From assembly GCF_029223485.1 (NCBI RefSeq), contig NZ_JARHTP010000017.1, positions 124,001 to 188,000 on the forward strand: a DNA stretch of 64,000 nt, read 5' to 3'. Positions 20,349 to 28,411 of this stretch are shown in pieces. Under the pieces are notes generated by a model, which saw only the letters and a program-made list of their open reading frames with translations, did not search any database and was not told the DNA's origin. The position numbers were made by a program, and so were the translations under genes. The stretch is from Streptomyces coacervatus (GTDB lineage: Bacteria > Actinomycetota > Actinomycetes > Streptomycetales > Streptomycetaceae). Positions within the stretch are counted from its first letter, which is position 1; the number at the start of each line of letters is the position of its first letter.

Positions 20349-20422
20349 CGTGGGAGGATCCGGTGGTTTTCTCTGCAGAACCGGGCAATTGGCTGGAAGG
20401 TGCCGAGCCCGGTCGGTGACCG
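20282..20422 (+). repeat. Imperfect tandem duplication of the hydrolase 3' end
   Basis: About 67 bases ending the hydrolase gene (from GGAGGATCCGG at 20282 to its TGAC) recur from 20353 to 20422 with about 70% identity. The translated second copy still reads WEDPVVFSAEP then GNWLEGAEPGR and a stop, against EEDPAAFSAEL then VNWLKDPEPDR and a stop. It is a decayed duplication of the gene end. Confidence 0.75.
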
Positions 20423-20546
20423 AGCCGATGCGCCCGGTATCCGGATCTGAACGTGTGTCCTACGAACAGCCAATTGCCCGGCGCATAGGCCAATTGGGGG
20501 CCCAGGGGGCGGTTATCGACCTTGGGGCAGGGGCAGACGTCGGGGT

Positions 20547-20729
20547 ATGGGCTGGACGCACGACTACAGTGACGCAGCACGCAATCGCCGCTCGGCCAGT
20601 GGCCTGAGCCCCCACCAGCGAGGCGGTGCACCGCAGATGGCGGGCACGGACCTCAGGGTGGGCATCCCGCGCATTCTGCGCCGCCGGGCCCGCTGGGTCT
20701 CGGTACGCCTGCGCCATCCCCGAGGCTGA
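20547..20729 (+). CDS. Small basic hypothetical protein (60 aa)
   Basis: An arginine-rich 60-residue frame (start MGWTHDYSDAARNRR, end VSVRLRHPRG) with G or C in most third codon positions, as in real Streptomyces genes. No domain is recognised. A GGGG stretch sits a few bases before the ATG. It converges on the MarP-like protease gene with 26 bases between stops. It could be spurious. Confidence 0.45.
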   Translation: MGWTHDYSDAARNRRSASGLSPHQRGGAPQMAGTDLRVGIPRILRRRARWVSVRLRHPRG

Positions 20730-20755
20730 CGCGCCTCCTCCCACGGCCCGACGGC

Positions 20756-21955
20756 TCACAGCGCGCAGCTGTCGCTGTCCACCTGCTGGTTCGCGGTACG
20801 CCCCTTGGCGATGTCCTCCTGGATCTCGTCCGCGGTGAGCGCGTACCCCGTGTCGGCGTCGTCGAGGGACTTCGCGAACACCACGCCGTACACATTGCCT
20901 TGGGGCGTGAGCAGCGGGCCGCCGGAGTTGCCCTGGCGGACGGTCGTGTACAGCGAGTAGACGTCCCGGCGGACGGTGCCGCGGTGGTAGATGTCCGGGC
21001 CGTTGGCCGGGAGGCGGCCACGCACGCGTGCGGCTCGGACGTCGTACGACCCGTTCTCCGGGAAGCCGGCGATGATCGCGCTGTCGCCGCTGCGGGCGTC
21101 CGTGGTCGTGAACTTCAGGGCGGGCGCCTTGAGATCGGGTACGTCGAGTACGGCGATGTCGCGGTGCCAGTCGTAGAGGACGACCTTCGCGTCGTACTTC
21201 CTGCCCTCGCCGCCTATCTGGACGGTGGGCTCGTCGACGCCTCCGACGACGTGCGCGTTGGTCATGACGCGGCGGTCGCCGAAGACGAAGCCGCTGCCCT
21301 CCAGGACCTTGCCGCAGCTCTGCGCGGTACCCATGACCTTGACGATGGAGCGCTTCGCGCGCGAGACCACGGGGCTGTTCGCGAGGGCCGGGTCGGGGGG
21401 ACGGACATCGTTGATCGGCTCGTTCGAGAACGGGCTGAAGACCTGCGGGAAGCCGTTCTGCGCGAGGACCGAGGAGAAGTCCGCGAACCAGGTGTCGGCC
21501 TGGTCGGGAAGGGCCCGGGCGACACCGAGGAGCACCTTGGAGCCGCGAACCTCCTTGCCGAGGGTCGGCAGCGTCGTACCGGCCAGGGCCGAGCCGATCA
21601 GCCACGCCACGAGGAGCATCGCCACCACGTTGACCAGGGCGCCGCCGGTCGCGTCCAGGGCGCGGGCCGGGGACCAGGTGATGTAGCGGCGCAGCTTGTT
21701 GCCGAGGTGGGTGGTGAGGGCCTGGCCGACGGAGGCGCAGACGATGACGACCACGACCGCGACGACGGCGGCGGTCGTGCTCACCTCGGCGTTGTCGGTC
21801 AGCGCGTCCCAGATGACGGGCAGGGTGTAGACGGCGACCAGACCGCCGCCCAGGAAGCCGATCACCGACAGGATGCCGACGACGAACCCCTGGCGATAGC
21901 CCACGATCGCAAACCACACGGCGGCGACCAGCAACAGGATGTCCAGCACGTTCAC
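20756..21955 (-). CDS. MarP-like membrane serine protease
   Basis: 399-residue protein with an N-terminal CvpA-type membrane domain (four helices, about 1-135) and a periplasmic-side trypsin-like protease domain. Catalytic residues are in TNAHVVGG (His), WHRDIAVLDV (Asp) and RQGNSGGPLL (Ser). This is the architecture of mycobacterial MarP, which protects against acid stress by processing a peptidoglycan hydrolase (family knowledge). Conserved cysteines in AQSCG and the C-terminal SDSCAL could form a disulfide. ATG 21955 starts at once with the first helix. Confidence 0.9.
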   Translation of the reverse strand: MNVLDILLLVAAVWFAIVGYRQGFVVGILSVIGFLGGGLVAVYTLPVIWDALTDNAEVSTTAAVVAVVVVIVCASVGQALTTHLGNKLRRYITWSPARALDATGGALVNVVAMLLVAWLIGSALAGTTLPTLGKEVRGSKVLLGVARALPDQADTWFADFSSVLAQNGFPQVFSPFSNEPINDVRPPDPALANSPVVSRAKRSIVKVMGTAQSCGKVLEGSGFVFGDRRVMTNAHVVGGVDEPTVQIGGEGRKYDAKVVLYDWHRDIAVLDVPDLKAPALKFTTTDARSGDSAIIAGFPENGSYDVRAARVRGRLPANGPDIYHRGTVRRDVYSLYTTVRQGNSGGPLLTPQGNVYGVVFAKSLDDADTGYALTADEIQEDIAKGRTANQQVDSDSCAL

Positions 21956-22074
21956 CGGTTCGAGCCTCGCCTCATCACTCTGCGGTCACCTCAGGTCGGC
22001 CGGGGGCCGGCCCGCCGCGCAGCGGCAACCGATCACAGTGTCCCCCGGGAAGACACAGCACGGCAGACACCCTG

Positions 22075-22779
22075 TCATGACCGCCAGTCGAGCGGGACCT
22101 GCTTGGCGCGGTCCCAGGGCCGCTCCCAGCCCGCGTAGTGGAGCAGACGGTCGATGATTCCGGCCGTGAAGCCCCAGACCAGGGCCGATTCGACCAGAAA
22201 TGCCGGACCTCGGTGGCCGCTGGGATGGACGGTGGTGGCCCGGTTGTCAGGGTTCGTGAGATCCGCCACGGGGACGGTGAAGACGCGTGCCGTCTCGTTC
22301 GGATCGACGACCCCGACCGGGCTCGGCTCGCGCCACCAGCCCATCACTGACGTCACCACGAAGCCGCTGACCGGGATGTACAGCTTGGGCAGTACGCCGA
22401 AGAGCTGCACGCCGGAGGAGTCGAGCCCGGTCTCCTCCTCGGCCTCGCGCAGGGCGGCCCGGAGCAGCCCGTCGGCCTTCGGGTCGCCGTCCTCGGGGTC
22501 GAGGGCACCGCCGGGGAAGGACGGCTGCCCGGCATGCGATCTGAGCGAACTCGCACGCTCCATCAGCAGCAGCTCGGGACCGCGCTCGCCCTCGCCGAAC
22601 AGGATCAGTACGGCGGACTGCCGCCCCGCACCGTTCTCCGGCGGCAGGAAGCGGCTCAGCTGCAGCGGCTGCACCGTCTCCACGGCGTGCACCACCGGGT
22701 CCAGCCACTCGGGCAGCCCCTCCTTGCTGAGCACCACCGGCCCGCCCTGCATATTGCTCTCGTTACTCGCGCGCGTCAT
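22075..22779 (-). CDS. NUDIX hydrolase, CoA pyrophosphatase type
   Basis: 234-residue NUDIX enzyme expected to split CoA or related dinucleoside diphosphates. The CoA-type motif is visible as QPSFPGGALDPED, then ALREAEEETGLD at the NUDIX box. The C-terminal part (FTAGIIDRLL) is typical of the family. ATG 22779 lies just after a GGGGGTGG stretch; a GTG two codons upstream is an alternative. It sits next to nth on the same strand, 106 bases downstream. Confidence 0.85.
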   Translation of the reverse strand: MTRASNESNMQGGPVVLSKEGLPEWLDPVVHAVETVQPLQLSRFLPPENGAGRQSAVLILFGEGERGPELLLMERASSLRSHAGQPSFPGGALDPEDGDPKADGLLRAALREAEEETGLDSSGVQLFGVLPKLYIPVSGFVVTSVMGWWREPSPVGVVDPNETARVFTVPVADLTNPDNRATTVHPSGHRGPAFLVESALVWGFTAGIIDRLLHYAGWERPWDRAKQVPLDWRS

Positions 22780-22884
22780 CGCCACCCCCGTCCTGCCGGG
22801 TCCAACGCCTCGAAGGCCCGAGATCGTTCCTGCGCCCGCCCTGCCCCCGCCCGGTACGGCCCGGGGCCCGTGCCGTGTCGCCCG

Positions 22885-23958
22885 TCATCCGGCCCCCAGC
22901 GGCGGCGCCGGTTTGCCGCCCGCGTCCAGGTACGACTGCGGGGGCTTGAGGCGCTGGCCGGGGAAGCCGCCCTTCTCGTACTTGAGCAGCTTCTTCGCCT
23001 TCTCGGGGTCCGTCTCGCCCTCGCCGTACGCCGGGCAGAGCGGGGCGATGGGGCAGGCGCCGCAGGCGGGCTTGCGGGCGTGGCAGATGCGGCGGCCGTG
23101 GAAGATCACGTGGTGCGAGAGCATCGTCCAGTCGCTCTTGGGGAAGAGCGCACCGACGGCGGCCTCGATCTTGTCCGGCTCGGTCTCGTCCGTCCACTGC
23201 CAGCGCCGCACCAGCCGCTGGAAGTGCGTGTCCACGGTGATGCCGGGCCGCCCGAAGGCGTTCCCGAGCACGACGAAGGCGGTCTTGCGTCCCACGCCCG
23301 GCAACTTGACCAGGTCTTCGAGGCGGCCGGGGACCTCCCCGCCGAACTGCTCCACCAGCGCCTTCGAAAGCCCTATGACGGACTTGGTCTTGGCCCGGAA
23401 GAAGCCGGTCGGGCGGAGGATCTCCTCGACCTCCTCGGGGTTGGCGGCGGCCAGGTCCTCCGGGGTGGGGTACTTGGCGAAGAGCCCCGGCGTCGTCTGG
23501 TTGACCCTGAGGTCGGTGGTCTGGGCCGACAGGACCGTGGCGACCACGAGTTGGAAGGAGTTCTCGAAGTCCAACTCCGGGTGGGCGTACGGATACACCT
23601 CGGCGAGCTCGCGGTCGATACGGCGGGCACGGCGGACCAGAGCGGTGCGCGACTCGTCCTTCGGCGGCTTGGCGACGGACTTCGCGGGAGGCGTGCCCTT
23701 GACCGCGACAGACGCCTTCTTGAGCGCGGCAGACTGCCCCTTGGGGGTGACGGCCGCTTTCTTCACAGTTGCGGCTTTTTTCGCGGCCACCTTTTTCACC
23801 GCGGCCTTCTTCGCGGCAGCCTTCTTCACCGGAGCGCTTTTCGTCGCTTTTGCCGGTTTCTTTCCGCCACCGGGGTTCTGTTCGCCCACAGCGGAATCAC
23901 GACGTACAACCACCCGCCCAGCCCCCTTGGCCTGTGCTCTCACCGGCGATTTGGACAC
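22885..23958 (-). CDS. nth: Endonuclease III with a histone-H1-like N-terminal extension
   Basis: DNA glycosylase/AP lyase for oxidised pyrimidines. The catalytic core (about 110-320) has LPGVGRKTA with the catalytic lysine, VDTHFQRL with the catalytic aspartate, and a [4Fe-4S] site with spacing C-x6-C-x2-C-x5-C in CHARKPACGACPIAPLC. The first ~105 residues are an unusual Lys/Ala/Val tail made of KKAA-type units, as in histone H1-like tails. A start near residue 100 cannot be excluded, but the extension keeps an open frame with coding bias. It is divergent from crp. Confidence 0.93.
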   Translation of the reverse strand: MSKSPVRAQAKGAGRVVVRRDSAVGEQNPGGGKKPAKATKSAPVKKAAAKKAAVKKVAAKKAATVKKAAVTPKGQSAALKKASVAVKGTPPAKSVAKPPKDESRTALVRRARRIDRELAEVYPYAHPELDFENSFQLVVATVLSAQTTDLRVNQTTPGLFAKYPTPEDLAAANPEEVEEILRPTGFFRAKTKSVIGLSKALVEQFGGEVPGRLEDLVKLPGVGRKTAFVVLGNAFGRPGITVDTHFQRLVRRWQWTDETEPDKIEAAVGALFPKSDWTMLSHHVIFHGRRICHARKPACGACPIAPLCPAYGEGETDPEKAKKLLKYEKGGFPGQRLKPPQSYLDAGGKPAPPLGAG

Positions 23959-24165
23959 CCGGCCAGCCTAAAGCCCGGCACTGACATCCGCCCCGGACCC
24001 GGGAGATCGGCCCCCAATTGGACCCCTGCCGCTTACCTCGGGACATGTGTGCGGCATCCTTGTGACAGATCACACTGTTTGGACCGTCCGGCAAGATGGG
24101 GAACACGGTCCCCTGGTACCAAGGGGGAGCAAGATCCCCTGAGCAGGTCGACAAGGAGAGAACTC

Positions 24166-24840
24166 GTGGACGACGTTCTGCGGCGCAACCCGCTCTTCGC
24201 GGCGCTCGACGACGAGCAAGCTGCGGAGCTCCGCGCCTCCATGAGTGAGGTGACCCTCGCGCGCGGTGACTCGCTCTTCCACGAGGGCGACCCCGGTGAC
24301 CGGCTCTATGTCGTCACCGAGGGCAAGGTGAAGCTCCACCGAACCTCCCCCGACGGCCGCGAGAACATGCTCGCCGTCGTCGGCCCCAGCGAGCTGATCG
24401 GCGAGCTGTCGCTCTTCGACCCGGGCCCGCGCACCGCCACGGCCACCGCACTGACCGAGGTCAAGCTCCTCGGTCTCGGCCACGGCGACCTGCAGCCCTG
24501 GCTGAGCGCCCGCCCCGAGGTGGCCGGCGCCCTGCTGCGCGCCGTCGCCCGCCGGCTGCGCAAGACCAACGACGCCATGTCCGACCTGGTCTTCTCCGAT
24601 GTCCCCGGTCGCGTCGCCCGCGCCCTGCTGGACCTCTCGCGCCGCTTCGGCGTGCAGTCCGAGGAGGGCATCCACGTCGTGCACGACCTGACGCAGGAGG
24701 AGCTGGCCCAGCTGGTCGGCGCCTCGCGCGAGACGGTCAACAAGGCGCTGGCCGACTTCGCGCAGCGCGGGTGGCTCCGCCTGGAGGCGCGGGCAGTGAT
24801 CCTTCTGGACGTCGAAAGGCTCGCGAAGCGTTCGCGCTGA
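24166..24840 (+). CDS. crp: Cyclic AMP receptor protein Crp
   Basis: 224-residue transcription regulator. The N-terminal cyclic-nucleotide-binding barrel spans about 10-120 (FHEGDPGDRLYVV, then GELSLFDPGPRTATATA at the phosphate-binding cassette), a dimer helix follows, and a C-terminal winged helix carries QEELAQLVGASRETVNKAL. In Streptomyces Crp governs germination and antibiotic production (known for S. coelicolor). GTG 24166 is preceded by AAGGAGAG. It is divergent from nth across about 205 bases. Confidence 0.95.
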   Translation: MDDVLRRNPLFAALDDEQAAELRASMSEVTLARGDSLFHEGDPGDRLYVVTEGKVKLHRTSPDGRENMLAVVGPSELIGELSLFDPGPRTATATALTEVKLLGLGHGDLQPWLSARPEVAGALLRAVARRLRKTNDAMSDLVFSDVPGRVARALLDLSRRFGVQSEEGIHVVHDLTQEELAQLVGASRETVNKALADFAQRGWLRLEARAVILLDVERLAKRSR

Positions 24841-24929
24841 CGTCGTGCTGGGGGCTGCCGCCCCCAGACCCCCGCTTCGGCCTGAAGGGCCTCGTCCTCA
24901 AACGCCGGACGGGCTGGTGTAGTGACCCC
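24841..24929 (+). repeat. GC-rich intergenic repeat with hairpin
   Basis: The stretch after crp starts with CTGGGGGCTGCCGCCCCCAG, a hairpin that can terminate crp, followed by a segment (ACGCCGGACGGGCTGG at its end) that I recognise as a common Streptomyces intergenic repeat type. The last bases, TAGTGA, double as a -10 box for the next gene. Confidence 0.6.
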
Positions 24930-25760
24930 ATGTCCGAAAACGCGACCTCCAGAGGCCTCGACCCCCAGGGCTACATCGAGCGCGAAGGCTCCCTCGCGTG
25001 CGTGTCGCACGCCTTCCGCCCTGTCGTGGCCGCCGCGCGCGACCGGCTGCTCGAAGTGTTCGGGGCGCGGCTGGACAGCGCGTACCTCTACGGGTCCGTT
25101 CCGCGCGGCAACGCGCGCGTGGGGCGCAGTGATCTGGATCTGCTGGTCGCGCTCCGGCAGGAACCGTCCGAGGCGGACCGGGAGGCCGCCCGGGCGCTCG
25201 GTGAGACCGTCGACAAGGAGTTCGCGCAGATCGACGGGGTGGGGACGCTGCTGTACAGCCGGGCGCGGCTGCTGAGTGAGCTGGAGACGTACGACCTGGG
25301 GTGGTTCGTCGCCTGTCTGTGCACGCCGTTGCTCGGTGAGGATCTCGCCGAGTACCTGCCGCGCTATCGGCCCGACTCCCTGCTCGCCCGCGAGACCAAC
25401 GGGGATCTCGCCCTGCTGCTGCCCCGCTGGCGGCAGCGGATCGTGGACGCCGAGAGCACCGACGAAGCGCGGCGCCCGCTCGTGCGGTTCATGTCCCGGC
25501 ATCTCGTCCGCACCGGGTTCACGCTCGTCATGCCCCGCTGGAACGGCTGGACCAGCGATCTGCAGGAGATGGCCGGGGCCTTCGGCGCGTACTACCCGGA
25601 GCGCGCCGAGCAGATGCGTGCCGCGGCCGTCCTCGGGTACGAGCCGAACGGCGATCCCGCGGTGCTGAGTTCATACATCGACGACCTCGGGCCGTGGCTC
25701 ACCGACGAGTACGCGCGCGTGCACGGCGTCAAAGCCCCGAGGGCTCAGGGCCTGCCCTAG
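24930..25760 (+). CDS. Nucleotidyltransferase-domain protein
   Basis: 276-residue protein with a pol-beta-type nucleotidyltransferase core: YLYGSVPRGNARVGRSDLDLLVAL split as GSVPRG and SDLDL near residues 53-70, giving the metal-binding acidic pair. The rest is helical and resembles DUF4111-like or aminoglycoside adenylyltransferase relatives only loosely. ATG 24930 follows TAGTGA by six bases, so the message is probably leaderless. Its stop overlaps the end of the converging metallo-hydrolase gene by four bases. The substrate is unknown. Confidence 0.75.
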   Translation: MSENATSRGLDPQGYIEREGSLACVSHAFRPVVAAARDRLLEVFGARLDSAYLYGSVPRGNARVGRSDLDLLVALRQEPSEADREAARALGETVDKEFAQIDGVGTLLYSRARLLSELETYDLGWFVACLCTPLLGEDLAEYLPRYRPDSLLARETNGDLALLLPRWRQRIVDAESTDEARRPLVRFMSRHLVRTGFTLVMPRWNGWTSDLQEMAGAFGAYYPERAEQMRAAAVLGYEPNGDPAVLSSYIDDLGPWLTDEYARVHGVKAPRAQGLP

Positions 25761-26587
25761 ATCAGCCCGTGCTCCTCCAGGTAGTCCAGCTGCGCCCGCA
25801 CCGACAGTTCCGCCGCCGGCCACAGGGACCGGTCCACGTCCGCGTACACGTGCGCGACGACCTCGGACGGGGTGCCGTAGCCGTCCTCGACGGCCGTCTC
25901 GACCTGGGCGAGGCGGTGGGCGCGGTGGGCGAGGTAGAACTCGACGGCTCCCTGGGCGTCCTCCAGGACGGGGCCGTGGCCGGGCAGCACCGTGTGGACG
26001 CCGTCGTCGACCGCCAGCGACCGCAGCCGCCGTAGCGAGTCCAGATAGTCGCCCAGGCGGCCGTCGGGGTGCGCCACGACCGTCGTGCCGCGGCCCAGGA
26101 TCGTGTCGCCGGTCAGGACCGCCCGATCGGCCGGGATGTGGAAGCACAGTGAGTCCGAGGTGTGCCCCGGGGTCGGTACGACCCTCAGCTCCAGGCCGCC
26201 GACGGTGACCACGTCACCCGCGGCCAGCCCCTCGTCGCCCAGCCGCAGCGCCGGGTCCAGGGCCCGCACCTTCGTGCCGGTCAGCTCGGCGAAGCGTGCG
26301 GCGCCTTCCGCGTGGTCCGGGTGGCCGTGGGTGAGGAGGGTGAGCGCCACCCGCCGGCCCGCCTTCTCGGCCGTGTCCACGACACTGCGCAGATGGCCTT
26401 CGTCGAGGGGGCCCGGATCGACGACGACGGCCAGGTCGGAGTCGGGCTCGGCGAGGATCCAGGTGTTCGTGCCGTCGAGGGTCATCGCCGAGGCGTTGGG
26501 CGCCAGGACGTTGACGGCCCGGGCGGTGGCGGGGCCGGTGAGAACCCCGCCCCGCGGCTGGCCGGGAAGGGCTGCTGCGTCGGTCAT
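25757..26587 (-). CDS. MBL-fold metallo-hydrolase
   Basis: 276-residue metallo-beta-lactamase-fold hydrolase. The zinc motif is LLTHGHPDHAEG, further ligands are in PTPGHTSDS and LTGDTILG, and HGP lies near residue 200. The layout matches the LACTB2/RNase-like group with a C-terminal helical domain. The ATG overlaps the stop of a 42-residue frame (ATGA), which itself overlaps the NUDIX stop, so the three genes form one coupled unit. Substrate unknown. Confidence 0.82.
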   Translation of the reverse strand: MTDAAALPGQPRGGVLTGPATARAVNVLAPNASAMTLDGTNTWILAEPDSDLAVVVDPGPLDEGHLRSVVDTAEKAGRRVALTLLTHGHPDHAEGAARFAELTGTKVRALDPALRLGDEGLAAGDVVTVGGLELRVVPTPGHTSDSLCFHIPADRAVLTGDTILGRGTTVVAHPDGRLGDYLDSLRRLRSLAVDDGVHTVLPGHGPVLEDAQGAVEFYLAHRAHRLAQVETAVEDGYGTPSEVVAHVYADVDRSLWPAAELSVRAQLDYLEEHGLI

Positions 26588-26712
26588 GCGGTGTTCTCTT
26601 CCCTCGGCGTCGTCGGTCCGTCCAGCCGCCGGTCAAAGGCCGGCGCAGCGCTCCGCAGCGGCCGATATGCCGCTACCGCGGCGTGGCCGCGAAGGGCTGC
26701 TGAGTCCGTCAT
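26584..26712 (-). CDS. Coupled 42-residue frame between NUDIX and MBL genes
   Basis: A short frame starting MTDSAALRGHAAV and ending PREENTA overlaps the upstream NUDIX stop and the downstream MBL start by ATGA at both ends. Its first seven codons nearly copy the first seven of the MBL gene (MTDAAAL), so it may be a decayed duplicate of that gene start. It could act only as a translational bridge. Confidence 0.4.
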   Translation of the reverse strand: MTDSAALRGHAAVAAYRPLRSAAPAFDRRLDGPTTPREENTA

Positions 26713-27626
26713 GCGGAGGCTCCACCGGTCGGAAGGTCGGTCGGACGGTCAGTCGGGCTGTCGGTCGGACTGTCGGTCGGGATGTGCTTCGTGAACTCGT
26801 CGTGGCCCGGCCAGGACAGCACGATCTCGCCGTCCTTCAGCCGGGCCCGCGCGAGGACGGGGGTGAGGTCGCGGTCCGGGGCCGCGGCGAGCGCGTCGGC
26901 GGCCGTGGCGCAGCGGGCCAGCTGGCGCAGGGTCGCAATGGTGGGCGGCATCATCGTCAGCTCGCCCTTGTCGTACGAGGCCGCCGCGTCCCCGGGGCGG
27001 ATCCACACCGTGCGGTCGGCCTCGGTGGAGGCGTTGCGGGTGCGCTGGCCGTGCGGGAGGGCGGCCACGAAGAACCAGGTGTCGTAGCGCCGGGACTCGA
27101 ACTCCGGGGTGATCCAGCGGGTCCAGGCACCGAGGAGGTCCGAGCGCAGGACCAGGCCACGGCGGTCCAGGAACTCGGCGAACGAGAACTCCCGGGCGGC
27201 CACGGCCGCAAGGTCCGCCTCCCAGTCCTCGCCCGTGGTATCGCCCACCACGGAGTCGGGGGACGGCCCGGCGAGCAGGACGCCCGCCTCCTCGTACGTC
27301 TCGCGTACGGCCGCGCAGACGATCGCCTGGGCCGCCCGCTCGTCGACGCCGAGCCGCTGCGCCCACCACGCGCGCGTGGGGCCCGCCCAGCGGACGTGGT
27401 GCTCGTCGTCGCGGGGGTCGACGCCGCCGCCCGGATATGCGTACGCGCCTCCGGCGAAGGCCATGGAGGCGCGTCTGCGCAGCATGTGCACGGCGGGGCC
27501 GCTGTCGGTGTCCTTAAGGAGCATGACGGTGGCCGCGCGCTTGGGGACGACCGGAGTGAGCGTGCCGTCCGCGAGTCCGCGGATGCGTTCCGGCCAGTCC
27601 TGCGGGAACCACTGCCCATTCGCCAT
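26709..27626 (-). CDS. NUDIX hydrolase, NUDT19-like
   Basis: 305-residue NUDIX protein in which about 45 residues separate the glycine part (YAYPGGGVDPRD) from the helix part (AAVRETYEEAGVLL) of the box, as in the NUDT19/RP2 group. VMLLKDTDSGPAVHMLRR starts the fold. The C-terminus is a run of PTDS/PTDR/PTDL units coded by a 12-base tandem repeat. The substrate is probably a nucleoside diphosphate derivative. It leads a unit with the MBL-fold gene. Confidence 0.8.
   Translation of the reverse strand: MANGQWFPQDWPERIRGLADGTLTPVVPKRAATVMLLKDTDSGPAVHMLRRRASMAFAGGAYAYPGGGVDPRDDEHHVRWAGPTRAWWAQRLGVDERAAQAIVCAAVRETYEEAGVLLAGPSPDSVVGDTTGEDWEADLAAVAAREFSFAEFLDRRGLVLRSDLLGAWTRWITPEFESRRYDTWFFVAALPHGQRTRNASTEADRTVWIRPGDAAASYDKGELTMMPPTIATLRQLARCATAADALAAAPDRDLTPVLARARLKDGEIVLSWPGHDEFTKHIPTDSPTDSPTDRPTDLPTGGASA
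26737..26784. repeat. 12-base tandem repeat, four units, in the NUDIX gene
   Basis: Four units of TCGGTCGGACTG (units 1, 2 and 4 with one to three changes) encode the repeated PTD-x tail of the NUDIX protein. Unit length is a multiple of three, so changes in number keep the frame. Confidence 0.85.
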
Positions 27627-27696
27627 GGGCGGAGGCTATCCCGTGGTGCGCGAATGTTCGAGAGGTCGCCGAGGTCAGAGCGCCGGCTACCGCCGA

Positions 27697-28161
27697 CTAC
27701 GGAACGAGCTCGACCTGGATCTCGACCTCGACCGGTGCGTCCAGCGGCAGTACCGCCACGCCGACCGCACTGCGCGCGTGCACACCCTTGTCGCCGAGGA
27801 CCGCACCGAGCAGTTCGCTGGCGCCGTTCACCACACCGGGCTGGCCGGTGAAGTCGGAGGCCGAAGCGACAAAGCCCACGACCTTCACCACGCGCGCGAT
27901 GCGGTCCAGGTCACCGGCGACGGACTTCACGGCGGCCAGGGCGTTCAAGGCGCAGGTGCGGGCCAGCTCCTTGGCCTCCTCCGCCGTGACCTCCGCGCCG
28001 ACCTTGCCGGTGACGGGCAGCTTGCCCTCCACCATCGGGAGCTGGCCGGCCGTGTAGACGTAGACACCGGACTGCACGGCCGGCTGGTACGCGGCCAGCG
28101 GCGGTACGACCTCGGGCAGGGTCAGGCCCAGCTCGGCCAGCTTCGCCTCTACGGCGCTCAT
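27697..28161 (-). CDS. RidA family protein (YjgF/YER057c/UK114)
   Basis: 154-residue protein of the RidA superfamily, which hydrolyses reactive enamine/imine intermediates. Recognisable stretches are YTAGQLPMVEGKLPVTGKVG, given here as the VYTAGQ and GKVGAEV parts, CALNALAAVKSVAG and the C-terminal RSAVGVAVLPLDAPVEVE. The family arginine is present in ARSAVGV. The start ATG 28161 overlaps the stop of the DUF4177 gene (ATGA), so the two are coupled. Confidence 0.88.
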   Translation of the reverse strand: MSAVEAKLAELGLTLPEVVPPLAAYQPAVQSGVYVYTAGQLPMVEGKLPVTGKVGAEVTAEEAKELARTCALNALAAVKSVAGDLDRIARVVKVVGFVASASDFTGQPGVVNGASELLGAVLGDKGVHARSAVGVAVLPLDAPVEVEIQVELVP

Positions 28162-28316
28162 GCCTTCTCCCGCTTCAGGTAGGCCACCAGCTGCTCGGGG
28201 TTGTTCGGCCCGGGCACGACCTGGACGAGCTCCCAGCCGTCCTCGCCCCAGGTGTCCAGAATCTGCTTCGTGGCATGGACGAGCAGCGGCACGGTTGCGT
28301 ATTCCCACTTGGTCAT
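28158..28316 (-). CDS. DUF4177-type small protein
   Basis: 52-residue protein starting MTKWEYATVPLL and containing WGEDGWELVQVVPG, the usual pattern of the DUF4177 family. Function unknown. An upstream in-frame extension lacks coding character, and ATG 28316 fits the family length. It is coupled to RidA and divergent from the first ArsA-like gene. Confidence 0.8.
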   Translation of the reverse strand: MTKWEYATVPLLVHATKQILDTWGEDGWELVQVVPGPNNPEQLVAYLKREKA

Positions 28317-28411
28317 GTGGCCGACTTTAGCCGCTGCCCGCCCGCCGCCCGTTCCCGCGTTATCCACAGGCTGTCGCGTGGTTGGCACACAGACTGGTTA
28401 GGCTCGAAGGC

